Positions 23,801 to 31,198 of a stretch of DNA of 38,210 nt are shown here, in pieces. The notes beneath the pieces are model-generated. The model saw nothing but the letters and a program-made list of their open reading frames with translations, did no database searches and was not told the DNA's origin. The translations under genes and the position numbers were made by a program. Every line of letters starts with the position of its first letter. Position 1 is the first letter of the stretch. The DNA comes from Corallococcus llansteffanensis (GTDB lineage: Bacteria; Myxococcota; Myxococcia; Myxococcales; Myxococcaceae): contig NZ_RAWB01000020.1 in the NCBI RefSeq assembly GCF_003612055.1, positions 1 to 38,210 of the forward strand, read 5' to 3'.

Positions 23801-24781
23801 GCCGCGCCCGGTGGCGCCCTCGTCGCGAATCTCGCCGCCCGCCCCCGTGGCGGCGCCCGGATAGGGGGAGATGGCGGTGGGATGGTTGTGCGTCTCCACC
23901 TTCATCATGATGTGCGCGGGCTCGCGCACGGCGCCCCACTCGCGCGCCTCTCCCTGCGGGAAGAAGCGCTCCACCTCGAAGCCCTCGATGACGGCGGAGT
24001 TGTCCTTGTACGCGGACAGCACGCCACCGGGGCTGACTGCGAAGGTGTTCTTGATGGCCTGGAAGAGCGAGCGCTCCTGCTTCTTGCCGTCCAGCGTCCA
24101 CGACGCGTTGAAGATTTTATGGCGGCAGTGCTCGCTGTTGGCCTGCGCGAACATCATGAGCTCGACGTCGGTGGGGTTGCGCGCAAGCTCCGTGAAGCGC
24201 GCGACCAGGTAGTCGATCTCGTCCTCCGCCAGCGCCAGGCCCAGCTCGCCGTTGGCCTTCACGAGCGCGTCGCGGCCTCCGCCCAGCACGTCCACGCGCG
24301 TGAGCGGCCGGGGCGCGTTCGTGGTGAAGAGCACCGCCGCGTCGTCCAGCCGGGGCAGCACCGCCTGCGTCATCCGGTCGTGCAGCACCGCCTCCACGCC
24401 CGCGGCCTCGTCCGCCTCCAGCGCGCGGCCGCCGGGGCCGGTGAGGAAGAACGCGATGCCGCGCTCCATGCGGCGCACCTTCTCCAGGCCGCAGTGGTGC
24501 GCGATGTCCGTCGCCTTCGACGACCAGGGGGACACCGTGCCCGGACGCGGCACAACGAGCAGCAGCGTGCCCGTGCGCTCGCGCTTCGCCGCGTGGGGGC
24601 CATACTCCAGCAGCCGCCCCAGGCGCTCCCCTTCCGCGTCCGTCAGCGGCGCCGCCGTGTCCGCGAAGTGGACGTACTCCGAATAGAGGGTGGCCACCGT
24701 GGGCACCCGTTCCCGACAGCGGACGAGCAGCTTGGCGAGCCTGAATTCGGAGAGGGCCGGAGCCCCGCGCAGCGTGAGCAT
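20885..24781 (-). CDS. purL: Phosphoribosylformylglycinamidine synthase, single-chain PurL
   Basis: This 1298-residue enzyme makes FGAM from FGAR, ATP and glutamine, the fourth step of purine synthesis, in the cytosol. The N-terminal PurS-like part starts [15 protein letters not shown]. The first ATP-site half contains [19 protein letters not shown] and [14 protein letters not shown], and a second AIRS-like half follows ([11 protein letters not shown] region). The C-terminal glutamine amidotransferase domain reads [20 protein letters not shown], with nucleophile Cys1138 in [10 protein letters not shown] and a later HGEG. The length matches the large PurL of gamma-proteobacteria and eukaryotes rather than the split PurL/PurQ/PurS form. 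AAGG lies 8 bases before the ATG at 24781. The frame extends upstream to 24997, but without family similarity. Confidence 0.97.
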   Translation of the reverse strand: MLTLRGAPALSEFRLAKLLVRCRERVPTVATLYSEYVHFADTAAPLTDAEGERLGRLLEYGPHAAKRERTGTLLLVVPRPGTVSPWSSKATDIAHHCGLEKVRRMERGIAFFLTGPGGRALEADEAAGVEAVLHDRMTQAVLPRLDDAAVLFTTNAPRPLTRVDVLGGGRDALVKANGELGLALAEDEIDYLVARFTELARNPTDVELMMFAQANSEHCRHKIFNASWTLDGKKQERSLFQAIKNTFAVSPGGVLSAYKDNSAVIEGFEVERFFPQGEAREWGAVREPAHIMMKVETHNHPTAISPYPGAATGAGGEIRDEGATGRGAKPKAGLTGFSVSHLRIPGYAQPWEVPYGKPDRIVSALDIMIDGPLGGAAFNNEFGRPNLCGYFRSFEQQVPTADGVEVRGYHKPIMLAGGLGNIRAGHVKKAPLRAGDKLIVLGGPAMLIGLGGGAASSMAQGTSAADLDFASVQRDNAEMERRCQEVIDQCWMLGDANPVRSIHDVGAGGLSNALPELAHDNGLGGRLELREVPNDEPGMSPVEIWCNEAQERYVLGVAPEDLPRFAALCERERAPFAVLGEATQEEVLTLSDRELGDTPIALPMDVLFGKAPRMHREHVSRPLKHAPLSVPGDLKALAHAVLAHPTVADKSFLITIGDRTVGGLTARDQMVGPWQVPVADCAVTLSSILSNTGEAMALGERTPLALIDAAASARMAVGEALTNLSAARIGKLSDVKLSANWMAAAGSPGEDANLYAAVHAVGMELCPALGIAIPVGKDSMSMRTQWQDDGAKKAVTSPLSLIITAFAPVLDVRRALTPQPVDVAGDTRLLLVDVAAGRQRLGASVLAQCHQQVGPECPDVDDPARLKGFFAGVQELQAAGVLLAYHDRSDGGLWGTLAEMAFAGHCGVDVDVAALGGDAVAALFNEELGAVVQVRAADVEQVREVFARHGLGAHVHELGRPTVAQAVRVRHGAKELLAEDTVALKRTWSRVSYEMQKLRDNPTCAEEEYAARCDAGDPGLSPRLTFDPAVDVAAPFIAKGARPRVAVLREQGVNSQQEMAAAFTRAGFTAVDVHMSDLLAGRVSLEDFHGVLACGGFSYGDVLGAGGGWAKSILFNPRTRDAFSQFFARPDSFGLGACNGCQMFAQLRDLIPGAEAWPRFVRNASEQFEARLGTVEVSPSPSLFYRGMEGSRMLIVVSHGEGRAEFSSAEEAARVNGLGLVTTRWVDNRGQVATKYPANPNGSPHGIAGLTTKDGRFTITMPHPERVHRTVQHSWAPSAWGEDGPWMRMFRNARAALG

Positions 24782-25025
24782 GGAGGACCTTGCGAACGGG
24801 TGACGGGAGGTAACAGCGGGGCCGTCCTTATCACCGCGCCCCGCGTCACAAGGCCCGGACTTCGCGTCTGGATGGCTGCCCCCCGGCCGGGGTGGGTGCG
24901 ACGCCGCCGACGTGGGCCTCCCTCCGTCCCTGCACTCCATGTCCTCCAGGAAGCACGCTGACAGTGGGTCTTCCATGCTTTGCTCGGAAGGCTGCACAGC
25001 TCTGAATCGTCACAAGGGGTGTTCC
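24782..25025. other. Divergent spacer between purL and the M4 protease gene
   Basis: These 244 bp should contain promoters for both genes. GATAAG on the minus strand near 24829 might be a -10 for purL, but no matching -35 was found. On the plus side only the AAGGGGTG Shine-Dalgarno is clear. No riboswitch-like structure or small gene was recognised. Confidence 0.3.
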
Positions 25026-26933
25026 ATGACGCGCAATACCCGCTGGCTCCTGGCCGGCCTGACGCTCACGTTGTCCGCCTGTGGCGCGGGAGGGCCGGAA
25101 GCCGAGGCGCCCACTTCCCCGCCGTCCCACGGCGATGGTGTCTCCAGCCTCCGGGAGGTGGAGGCGGCGCTCGGCGCGCTGCCCGGCGCCCAGGTGCTGG
25201 ACGTGCACCCGGACGGGGTCCCCGCCCTGCTGAAGGGGGCGCTGGGGGCCACGGGTCGCCCCATCTCTGGCGCCTCGGCCTGGCAGGCGCATGCGCTGCT
25301 GGAGCCCACGCTCGCGCGCGTGCTGCCGGCCTTCCGGTTGAAGGCGCGGGACCTGGTGCCGGTGGCAATCCGTCGGGACGGGCTGGGCCACAGCCACGTG
25401 CGCTACGCGCAGACGAAGGCGGGCCTGCCCGTGGTGGGCGAGGAACTGCTGGTGCACCTGGATGAGGCCGGCCGGGTGTACCTGGTAAATGGCAATGCGC
25501 GCGACGGCGAGGCGCTCGCGGACCTGGCGCGCATCTCACCGGACGTGGCGCGGCGGGCGGCCCTGGCGGCGACGCCCGGGGGGCGCACGGCGGAAGCGCC
25601 CCGGGAGGTGTTCGTGCGCCCGACGCCGGACGCGGCCCTCGTGCGGGCCTTCGAGGTGGTGGTGTCGGGCGAGGACTCCGACGGCACGGAGGTGCGCGAC
25701 CACGTCTTCCTCAGCGCGGCGGACGGCACGGAGGTGCTGCGGACGTCGGACATCCACCCCGCGCGCAACCGCCGGGTGTGTTCGGTGGGGGGCCCGACGA
25801 GCGGCACCTGCCGTCTGGAGGGCCAGGCCGCCACGGGGGACACGGGCATCGACAAGACGTACGACAACCTAGGCCTCTTCTACGACTGCTTCCAGCAGAA
25901 CTTCGCCCGCGATTCGTTTGACGGCTCGGGCGGGCAGCTCTTCGCGAACGTGCACTACGGCACGCAGTACACGAACGCCTTCTGGAACGGCACCACGATG
26001 GTGTGCGGCGACGGCGACGGCACCTCCGTGGGGCCGCCGTGCTCGGATCCGGACATCGTGGTGCACGAGCTCACCCACGGCGTGACGGACTACACGTCCG
26101 ACCTCGTCTACTCCGGGCAGTCGGGCGCGCTCAACGAGTCCCTGTCGGACATCTTCGCCGCGACGTGCGGAAGCTGGGCGACGGGCACCTGGAGCACCGC
26201 GACGAACATCTGGCGCATCGGTGAGCTGTTCTGGACGCCGAACACGCCCGGGGACGCGCTGCGCTACATGGACAACCCCGCGCTGGACGGCGCGTCCCTG
26301 GACTACTACACGCAGATCACCTCCAGCTCGGACGTGCACTACGCCTCCGGCGTGCCGAACCTCGCGTTCAAGCTGCTGTCCACCGGTGGCACGCACCCGC
26401 AGGGCAAGTCCACGGTGAACGTGACGGGCATCGGCGTGCAGGCCGCCGGGCGCATCTTCTATTACGCCAACGCCAACCTCTTCCTCCCCAGCACTACGCT
26501 GGCACAGGCCAAGACGCTGACGAAGCAGGCCGCGCAGTCCCTGGGTTACAGCGCCGCCATCCAGGCCTCCGTGGAGGCCGCGTGGACCGCCGTGGGCGTG
26601 GGCGCCGTGACGCCGCCCCCGACGTGCCTCCTGCTCCCGAACGACCTCACGCTCGCGGGCATCACCGGGGCGTCGGGTTCGGAGCAGTACTACTGCCTGG
26701 ACGTGCCCGCGAACACGGCGTCCACCATCACCGTCTCCGGAGGCACCGGGGACGTGGACCTCTACACGCGCTTCGGCGGCGCGCCCACCACGTCGCTCTA
26801 CAACTGCCGGCCCTACCTGGGCGGCAACAACGAGACCTGCACCCTGGCCGCGCAGGCGACCGCGGGCCGCCAGTGGATCCTGCTGAAGGCCTTCAGCGCC
26901 TACAGCGGCGTGTCCCTGTCCGTGCACTACTGA
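25026..26933 (+). CDS. M4-family (thermolysin-like) metalloprotease, lipoprotein with PPC-type C-terminal domain
   Basis: This 635-residue protein has a lipoprotein signal (WLLAGLTLTLSAC, acylated Cys19). Residues about 50-230 are an FTP/PepSY-type propeptide (VRYAQTKAGLPVVGEELLVH). The M4 catalytic domain has HELTH at 347-351 and the third zinc ligand Glu371 in ALNESLSDIF, 20 residues later as in thermolysin; VHYASG near 435-440 contributes the active-site His. Residues about 540-635 resemble a bacterial pre-peptidase C-terminal domain (DVPANTASTITVSGGTGDVDLYTRFGG). It is a secreted or surface endopeptidase that is expected to self-process. GGGGTG lies 5 bases before the ATG. The frame extends upstream, but the signal peptide fixes the start. 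Confidence 0.93.
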   Translation: MTRNTRWLLAGLTLTLSACGAGGPEAEAPTSPPSHGDGVSSLREVEAALGALPGAQVLDVHPDGVPALLKGALGATGRPISGASAWQAHALLEPTLARVLPAFRLKARDLVPVAIRRDGLGHSHVRYAQTKAGLPVVGEELLVHLDEAGRVYLVNGNARDGEALADLARISPDVARRAALAATPGGRTAEAPREVFVRPTPDAALVRAFEVVVSGEDSDGTEVRDHVFLSAADGTEVLRTSDIHPARNRRVCSVGGPTSGTCRLEGQAATGDTGIDKTYDNLGLFYDCFQQNFARDSFDGSGGQLFANVHYGTQYTNAFWNGTTMVCGDGDGTSVGPPCSDPDIVVHELTHGVTDYTSDLVYSGQSGALNESLSDIFAATCGSWATGTWSTATNIWRIGELFWTPNTPGDALRYMDNPALDGASLDYYTQITSSSDVHYASGVPNLAFKLLSTGGTHPQGKSTVNVTGIGVQAAGRIFYYANANLFLPSTTLAQAKTLTKQAAQSLGYSAAIQASVEAAWTAVGVGAVTPPPTCLLLPNDLTLAGITGASGSEQYYCLDVPANTASTITVSGGTGDVDLYTRFGGAPTTSLYNCRPYLGGNNETCTLAAQATAGRQWILLKAFSAYSGVSLSVHY

Positions 26934-26942
26934 CAGGCCATG

Positions 26943-26983
26943 CCCCCGCCTCCACCCCCGTGTCCCCGGGGTGGAGGCGGGGG
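26943..26983 (+). terminator. Strong terminator after the M4 protease gene
   Basis: Arms CCCCCGCCTCCACCCC (26943-26958) and GGGGTGGAGGCGGGGG (26968-26983) form a perfect 16-bp stem with a 9-base loop, followed by TTGCTTC. It begins 9 bases after the stop codon. Confidence 0.9.
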
Positions 26984-27073
26984 TTGCTTCACACCGGGAA
27001 CTGGCCTCTTTCCGGCCGCTGGGCGAAGAATGCGCGCCTGGGACCTTTCGGGCCCCCAAGGGGACTCAAGGCC

Positions 27074-27631
27074 ATGCGGGACGAGCGCGTCATCTTCGGC
27101 AACACCGTGGACAGCCTGTACCGCAAGACGCTGCTGCCGCACCTGCCGGGCGCGTTGATTGAACGGCTGCGCGGCCGGGGGTTGGATCTCAAGGCCCCGC
27201 TGCTCGCCGCGTATCCCCTGGCGACGTGGGTGGAGTGCCTGGACGACGTGGCCCGCACCCTCCATCCGGACCGGCCGCTGGACGTCGCCCGGCGCCTGTT
27301 GGGCAAGCGGATGATCGAGGGCTACGCGCAGACGTTGATGGGCGGCGCGGTGATTGCCCTGGCGCGCGTGGTGGGGCCCGTGCGGTCGCTGGAGCGGATG
27401 CAGCACAACTTCCGCAGCGGCAACAACTTCACGGAGACGCGCCTCACGGTGCTGGGTCCCACGGCCGCGGACCTCTGGTTCAACGAGCCGGAGATGATGG
27501 AGGGCTTCGCGGAAGGGGTGCTGGAAGAAGGGCTGTTGCGCATCGGCGTGCACGGCCTCACCCTGCACCGCACCCGCCACTCCCCGGAAGCCGTCACCTA
27601 TCACCTGGAGTGGACGGCCCGGCCCTCCTGA
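27074..27631 (+). CDS. DUF2378 (TIGR02265-type) myxobacterial protein
   Basis: This 185-residue protein begins MRDERVIFGNTVDSLYRK and shows the pattern of the myxobacterial DUF2378 family: an N-terminal VIFGNTVDSLY, a central YPLATWVECLD and the segment FRSGNNFTETRLTVLGPTAADLWFNE. Members occur in many copies per myxobacterial genome, and their function is not established. There is no signal peptide or membrane segment. The longer frame to 26582 lies antisense or out of frame in the protease gene and is rejected. It ends 14 bp before the next gene, so the two are probably co-transcribed. Confidence 0.85.
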   Translation: MRDERVIFGNTVDSLYRKTLLPHLPGALIERLRGRGLDLKAPLLAAYPLATWVECLDDVARTLHPDRPLDVARRLLGKRMIEGYAQTLMGGAVIALARVVGPVRSLERMQHNFRSGNNFTETRLTVLGPTAADLWFNEPEMMEGFAEGVLEEGLLRIGVHGLTLHRTRHSPEAVTYHLEWTARPS

Positions 27632-27645
27632 CACACCGCCACGCC

Positions 27646-28740
27646 ATGTCCTCCATCCTTTCGACCCTGCCCGCGCTCTACCGGGACCTGCTCCCGTCCT
27701 TCTTCCAGCAGCAGGCGCCCACGGAGACGAAGGCCACGTGCGCGAAGTGCGCCATGAGCCGCACGTCCGCGCAGTCCACCGTGGAGTCGGTGGACGGGGT
27801 GGAGCACCTGTTCCGGCCGGACACCAAGTGCTGCACGTACTACCCGCGCCTGCCCAACTACCTCATCGGCGCGCTGCTGTCGGACGACTCCCCGGAGATG
27901 GCCGAGGGGCGCCGGCGCATCGAACAGAAGATCGACAGCCGCATCGGCGTGAGCCCGCAGTGGGTGAAGCCGCCAGCAAAGTTCAACCACCTGTACAAGA
28001 ACTCGCACCAGTTCTTCGGCCGGTCCGCGACGATGCGGTGCCCGTACTACGCGCTGGACACCGGCGGCTGCACCATCTGGGCGTACCGCGAGTCGGTGTG
28101 CTCCACGTTCTTCTGCAAGTACGTGGCGGGCGCGGACGGCCGGCGCTTCTGGATGTCGCTGAAGACGTACCTGACGCTGGCGGAGTTCCAGCTGTCGCGC
28201 CACGCGCTGCTCCAGCTCATGCCGGAGTTCCTCCTGGACGGCCGGGACAAGGCGGAAGTCGCCACCGCCCCCCTGTCCGTGGAGGACCTGGACGACGCGG
28301 CGCCCCCGCCCAAGGTGTACGCGGCGCTGTGGAAGGAGCACGTCGGGAAGGAGCGGGACTTCTTCCGGGCCTGCTACGACGCGGTGCGCACCGTGCCCGC
28401 GGACGGACTGGAGCGGATGCTGGGCCTGGATGGCACCATCGAACTGAAGGTGCTGGAGAAGCTGCACACCCAGGCCACCGCGCCCCAGCTGCCGCGCGTG
28501 CTGCGCTTCAACCCGGACGCGACGGTGAAGTGGCTGCCGGACGGCAGCGTCGCGCTGGGCTCCTACAGCGAGTTCGACGCGGTGGCGCTCCCCGGCGAGG
28601 CGTACGCGCTGCTGGTGGAGTTCACCGGCCAGAAGCCCGTGGAGGCGGTGCGCCAGCACCTGCGCGACCACAAGCAGGCGGACCTGGACGCGGACATCCT
28701 GCTGGAGCTGTACCGGCACCGCATCCTCATCGAGCAGTAG
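27646..28740 (+). CDS. Cysteine-rich protein of unknown function
   Basis: This 364-residue protein starts at ATG 27646 (MSSILSTLPALYRDLLP). Eight cysteines lie in the first 160 residues: C32/C35 (CAKC), C62/C63 (KCCTYYP), C132 (RCPYY), C142 (GGCTIW), C152 and C157 (VCSTFFC). The rest contains none except one around 245. The spacing suggests bound zinc or an iron-sulfur cluster, as in YkgJ-type cysteine-cluster proteins, but this is inference. The C-terminal 200 residues are helical, then beta-rich (VLRFNPDATVKWLPDGSVAL), and end in charged helices. No signal peptide is seen, so it is probably cytosolic. It probably forms an operon with the DUF2378 gene 14 bp upstream. Confidence 0.75.
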   Translation: MSSILSTLPALYRDLLPSFFQQQAPTETKATCAKCAMSRTSAQSTVESVDGVEHLFRPDTKCCTYYPRLPNYLIGALLSDDSPEMAEGRRRIEQKIDSRIGVSPQWVKPPAKFNHLYKNSHQFFGRSATMRCPYYALDTGGCTIWAYRESVCSTFFCKYVAGADGRRFWMSLKTYLTLAEFQLSRHALLQLMPEFLLDGRDKAEVATAPLSVEDLDDAAPPPKVYAALWKEHVGKERDFFRACYDAVRTVPADGLERMLGLDGTIELKVLEKLHTQATAPQLPRVLRFNPDATVKWLPDGSVALGSYSEFDAVALPGEAYALLVEFTGQKPVEAVRQHLRDHKQADLDADILLELYRHRILIEQ

Positions 28741-28756
28741 CCGACGAGCCGTCGCC

Positions 28757-28782
28757 GAGCCGCGGCCCTTCGGAGGCGGCTC
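28757..28782. terminator. Bidirectional hairpin between convergent genes
   Basis: GAGCCGC (28757-28763) and GCGGCTC (28776-28782) form a 7-bp GC stem with a 12-base loop in the 40-bp gap between the Cys-rich gene and the minus-strand unknown. The right arm touches the latter's stop codon. Confidence 0.55.
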
Positions 28783-29611
28783 AGGGCTGCCCGGCGAAGG
28801 CGCCCACCTCGCGCAGCCAGCGCGCCGTGGCCTGGGTGCGCTCCCACGCGGGCGTGGACGCGACCAGGTGCTCCGCGAGCCAGGCGCTAAAGGCGGGGTC
28901 GCCCGCGCGCAGCCACGCGGCGGACTCGGCCAGTTCGTGGGCGGCGGACTCCCAGGCGCGGCGCACCGCGCTGGCGAAGGCCATCAGCTCCGAGATGCAG
29001 CGGGTGAAGGCCTCCACGCCCGCGCTCAGCTCAGTAGGGCTGGGGCCCGCGGCCAGGGCCAGCGCGCGCAGGCGGCCCAGGTCCTTGAGCAGGCCCTGCT
29101 CCAGCGCGGCGGCGGTGCCCAGCCGGGCCTGCGCGGCACGCTGGAGCAGCTCCACGTCCTCGCTGAGGTGGCGCCAGGCCTCGTCGTCCCCCAGGGGGAA
29201 GCTGCCGCGGCGGCGCAGCCGGACGCCCACGGCCTGCCAGAGGTTGCCGAAGACGAGCACCTCCTCGACACTCCGGCGCACGTGCGGCGGGATGTGATCC
29301 AGGAAGTCCACCACGCACGCCCGCGCCTCGCGCAGGAACGCGTCGCCGCGCGGGGCCGCGTCCACCACGCCCCGGGCGAGCTGGAGCACGCGCCACGCCC
29401 ACTGGAGGGCGCGCTCGGACGCGGTGAAGAGGCACTCCAGGCCGGTTCCCAGGGCACCCGCGGCGTGGCTGGTGTCGGCGAGCGTCGGGGACGGAATGGG
29501 AGGCAGGCCCGAGCCGGAGCGCACTTCGGGCGCACGGGGAGACGTCGTCCCCTCGTCCTCGCTGTCGCGGGGAGGCCCGTGTGGCCCTGGCGCCGTGTAC
29601 TCACGCCCCAT
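28781..29611 (-). CDS. Unknown helical protein
   Basis: This 276-residue protein starts at ATG 29611 with GGAGAAGAG upstream. The first 45 residues are Pro/Ser/Gly-rich and probably disordered (MGREYTAPGPHGPPRD). The remainder is Ala/Leu/Arg-rich and predicted to be almost all helix, with an amphipathic heptad look (ALQWAWRVLQLARGVV, DEAWRHLSEDVELLQRAAQARL). No catalytic motif, signal peptide or membrane helix was seen, and I do not recognise the family. Codon use is normal for the window. It faces the Cys-rich gene convergently and is downstream of the DUF2383 gene on the same strand. Confidence 0.6.
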   Translation of the reverse strand: MGREYTAPGPHGPPRDSEDEGTTSPRAPEVRSGSGLPPIPSPTLADTSHAAGALGTGLECLFTASERALQWAWRVLQLARGVVDAAPRGDAFLREARACVVDFLDHIPPHVRRSVEEVLVFGNLWQAVGVRLRRRGSFPLGDDEAWRHLSEDVELLQRAAQARLGTAAALEQGLLKDLGRLRALALAAGPSPTELSAGVEAFTRCISELMAFASAVRRAWESAAHELAESAAWLRAGDPAFSAWLAEHLVASTPAWERTQATARWLREVGAFAGQP

Positions 29612-29746
29612 GCACTCTTCTCCAGACCCTGGCTTCGCCGGCGGAAGACGGCTTCCAAGTATCGCACGCCCCTACCGGACCTCCAGGCCTGGATGAGGGG
29701 ACGTGCGATGCACCCCAAGGCGTCCCCCGGAGCAGGAGGGGCGCCT

Positions 29747-29765
29747 CGCGGTGTCCGGCACCGCG
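29747..29765 (-). terminator. Hairpin after the DUF2383 gene
   Basis: CGCGGTG (29747-29753) and CACCGCG (29759-29765) form a perfect 7-bp stem with loop TCCGG, 12 bases past the stop of the minus-strand DUF2383 gene. No T-run follows. The rest of the 166-bp spacer has a 12-bp palindrome TCCAGGCCTGGA (about 29683-29694). Confidence 0.45.
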
Positions 29766-29777
29766 CCTCCAACACGC

Positions 29778-30221
29778 TCAGTGCAGGTTGGGGTTGTGCT
29801 TCAGGCGACTGAGCCGGCTGTGCGTCTGCTTCTGCGCCGGCAGCAGCTGCTGGCGCACGAAGGTGCGCGCCTCGCCGTGCAGCTTGTCCACGTCGCGGTT
29901 GTAGTCCGCCAGGCCGTGGTCCTCGCCCTCTTCCAGCGCGTCGATGGCGCGCTTCTCCCCCATCAGGTCCGCGCCGGCCTGGACGACCTTGGCGAAGATG
30001 CCCCACACGCCGGAGCCCGACGCGGGGCTGCCGCCCAGCTTCTCGATGCGCTCCTTGAGGGACGCCACGCGCGCCTCATGGTCTTGAAGGCAGGCCTCCA
30101 CCTCCGTTTTCGCCACGGGGGTCTCGATGTGCTTCGTCGCGAGCCGGTAGGTCTCCACCGCGGAGATCTCCCCGCGCAGGAAGGAGTTCAGCGTTTCGAT
30201 TTCGGCGGCGGCCTGGGCCAT
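29778..30221 (-). CDS. DUF2383 ferritin-like four-helix protein
   Basis: This 147-residue protein begins MAQAAAEIETLNSFLRGE. It has the DUF2383/PA2169-type four-helix pattern, with Glu residues (ISAVETYRLA), a central DHEARVASLKERI and GALADYNRDVDKL-like spacing near residues 100-115. Some relatives carry a ferritin-like di-metal centre, and here E22 and the DHE motif could bind metal; several relatives respond to stress. It is cytosolic and has AAGGAGAAG before the ATG. It is divergent from xdhC with a 158-bp spacer that contains a CTTCCG-ACAA-CGGAAG hairpin (30285-30300). A role in iron or oxidative stress is inference only. Confidence 0.82.
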   Translation of the reverse strand: MAQAAAEIETLNSFLRGEISAVETYRLATKHIETPVAKTEVEACLQDHEARVASLKERIEKLGGSPASGSGVWGIFAKVVQAGADLMGEKRAIDALEEGEDHGLADYNRDVDKLHGEARTFVRQQLLPAQKQTHSRLSRLKHNPNLH

Positions 30222-30379
30222 GGGTTCTTCTCCTTGAGGTGGGTGAACGGAATGCGTCTTGGCGCAAAGGTGGTGACCCCCGCTCTTCCGACAACGGAAG
30301 CCCCCCTCCTCGTTCGCTGAGCAGGCGCCCGGGCAAGCGCTGGGAGGGTGCGGCGCGTCGTGGCAAGCTGCGGGCCTTC

Positions 30380-31198
30380 ATGTGGAACTGGGTGCACCAG
30401 CTGGCGGAGTGGGGACGGACGGACGTCCCGTTCGCCGTCGTCACGGTGACGGAAGTCAAGGGCAGCACGCCCGCGGCCCCCGGCGCGAAGCTGCTGGTGC
30501 GCGCGGACGGCGCCTTCCACGGCACCATTGGCGGCGGCCACCTGGAGCAGCTCGTGCTCCAGGACGCGCGCGCGTGCTTGGACAAGGGCGAGGCGCGCAC
30601 GTTCCGCTATCCGCTGGGCGCGAAGCTGGGCCAGTGTTGTGGAGGGGTCGTGGACATCTTCGTCGAGCCCGTCAACCACGGGCCCCAGCTCTACCTCTTC
30701 GGCGCCGGCCACGTGGGCCAGGCCCTGTGCCGCATCCTCGAAGGCACGCCGTTCCGCGTGCACCTGGTGGACGAGCGCGCGGAGTGGGTCCAGTCCCCCC
30801 AGGTGCCGGCCTCCGTGGCGCGCCACGAGGAGCCCTGGGACGAGTTCGCCGCGAGCGCCACCTGGGATGACCTGCGCACCTACGTGGCGGTGATGACGCA
30901 CCGTCACGACGTGGATCAGGACATCATCGCCTTCGCCATCCAGAAGCCGGCCCGCTACATCGGCCTCATCGGCAGCGACACGAAGTGGGCCCGCTTCCGG
31001 CAGCGACTGGAGGCGAAGGGCCTGCCCGCCCGGCAGGTGGGCCGTGTCCAGTGCCCCATGGGGCTGCCCATCGGGGGAAAGTCGCCTCAGGAGGTGGCGG
31101 TCAGCATCGCGGCGGGGCTGCTCCAGCTCCACCACGGGCTGGCACGGGAGCCAGGCCCTCAGCCGTCGCCCGCGCCCCTGCTATCCTCCGGAGAATGA
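30380..31198 (+). CDS. xdhC: XdhC-family molybdenum cofactor maturation protein
   Basis: This 272-residue protein starts MWNWVHQLAEWGRT. The XdhC/CoxI N-terminal domain has VTVTEVKGSTPAAPGAKLLV and the conserved GTIGGGHLE near 48-56, then LGQCCGGVVDIFVE with the paired Cys. The C-terminal Rossmann part contains LYLFGAGHVGQAL and VMTHRHDVDQD. XdhC binds the molybdenum cofactor, helps sulfurate it and delivers it to xanthine dehydrogenase in the cytosol. Its TGA overlaps the ATG of the dehydrogenase (ATGA at 31195-31198), giving direct translational coupling. The frame runs upstream to 30239 but has no family similarity before 30380. No strong Shine-Dalgarno is visible. Confidence 0.93.
   Translation: MWNWVHQLAEWGRTDVPFAVVTVTEVKGSTPAAPGAKLLVRADGAFHGTIGGGHLEQLVLQDARACLDKGEARTFRYPLGAKLGQCCGGVVDIFVEPVNHGPQLYLFGAGHVGQALCRILEGTPFRVHLVDERAEWVQSPQVPASVARHEEPWDEFAASATWDDLRTYVAVMTHRHDVDQDIIAFAIQKPARYIGLIGSDTKWARFRQRLEAKGLPARQVGRVQCPMGLPIGGKSPQEVAVSIAAGLLQLHHGLAREPGPQPSPAPLLSSGE

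Noticed and set aside
22850-24961. 703-codon plus-strand ORF
   Set aside because: It lies antisense to purL. Its His/Arg/Ala-rich translation matches no family and is the usual shadow frame in high-GC DNA.
30359-30373. Sigma-54-like TGGCA...GC before xdhC
   Set aside because: GG and GC spacing fits, but the -12 box reads GGGCC, and the site would place the start point at the xdhC ATG.
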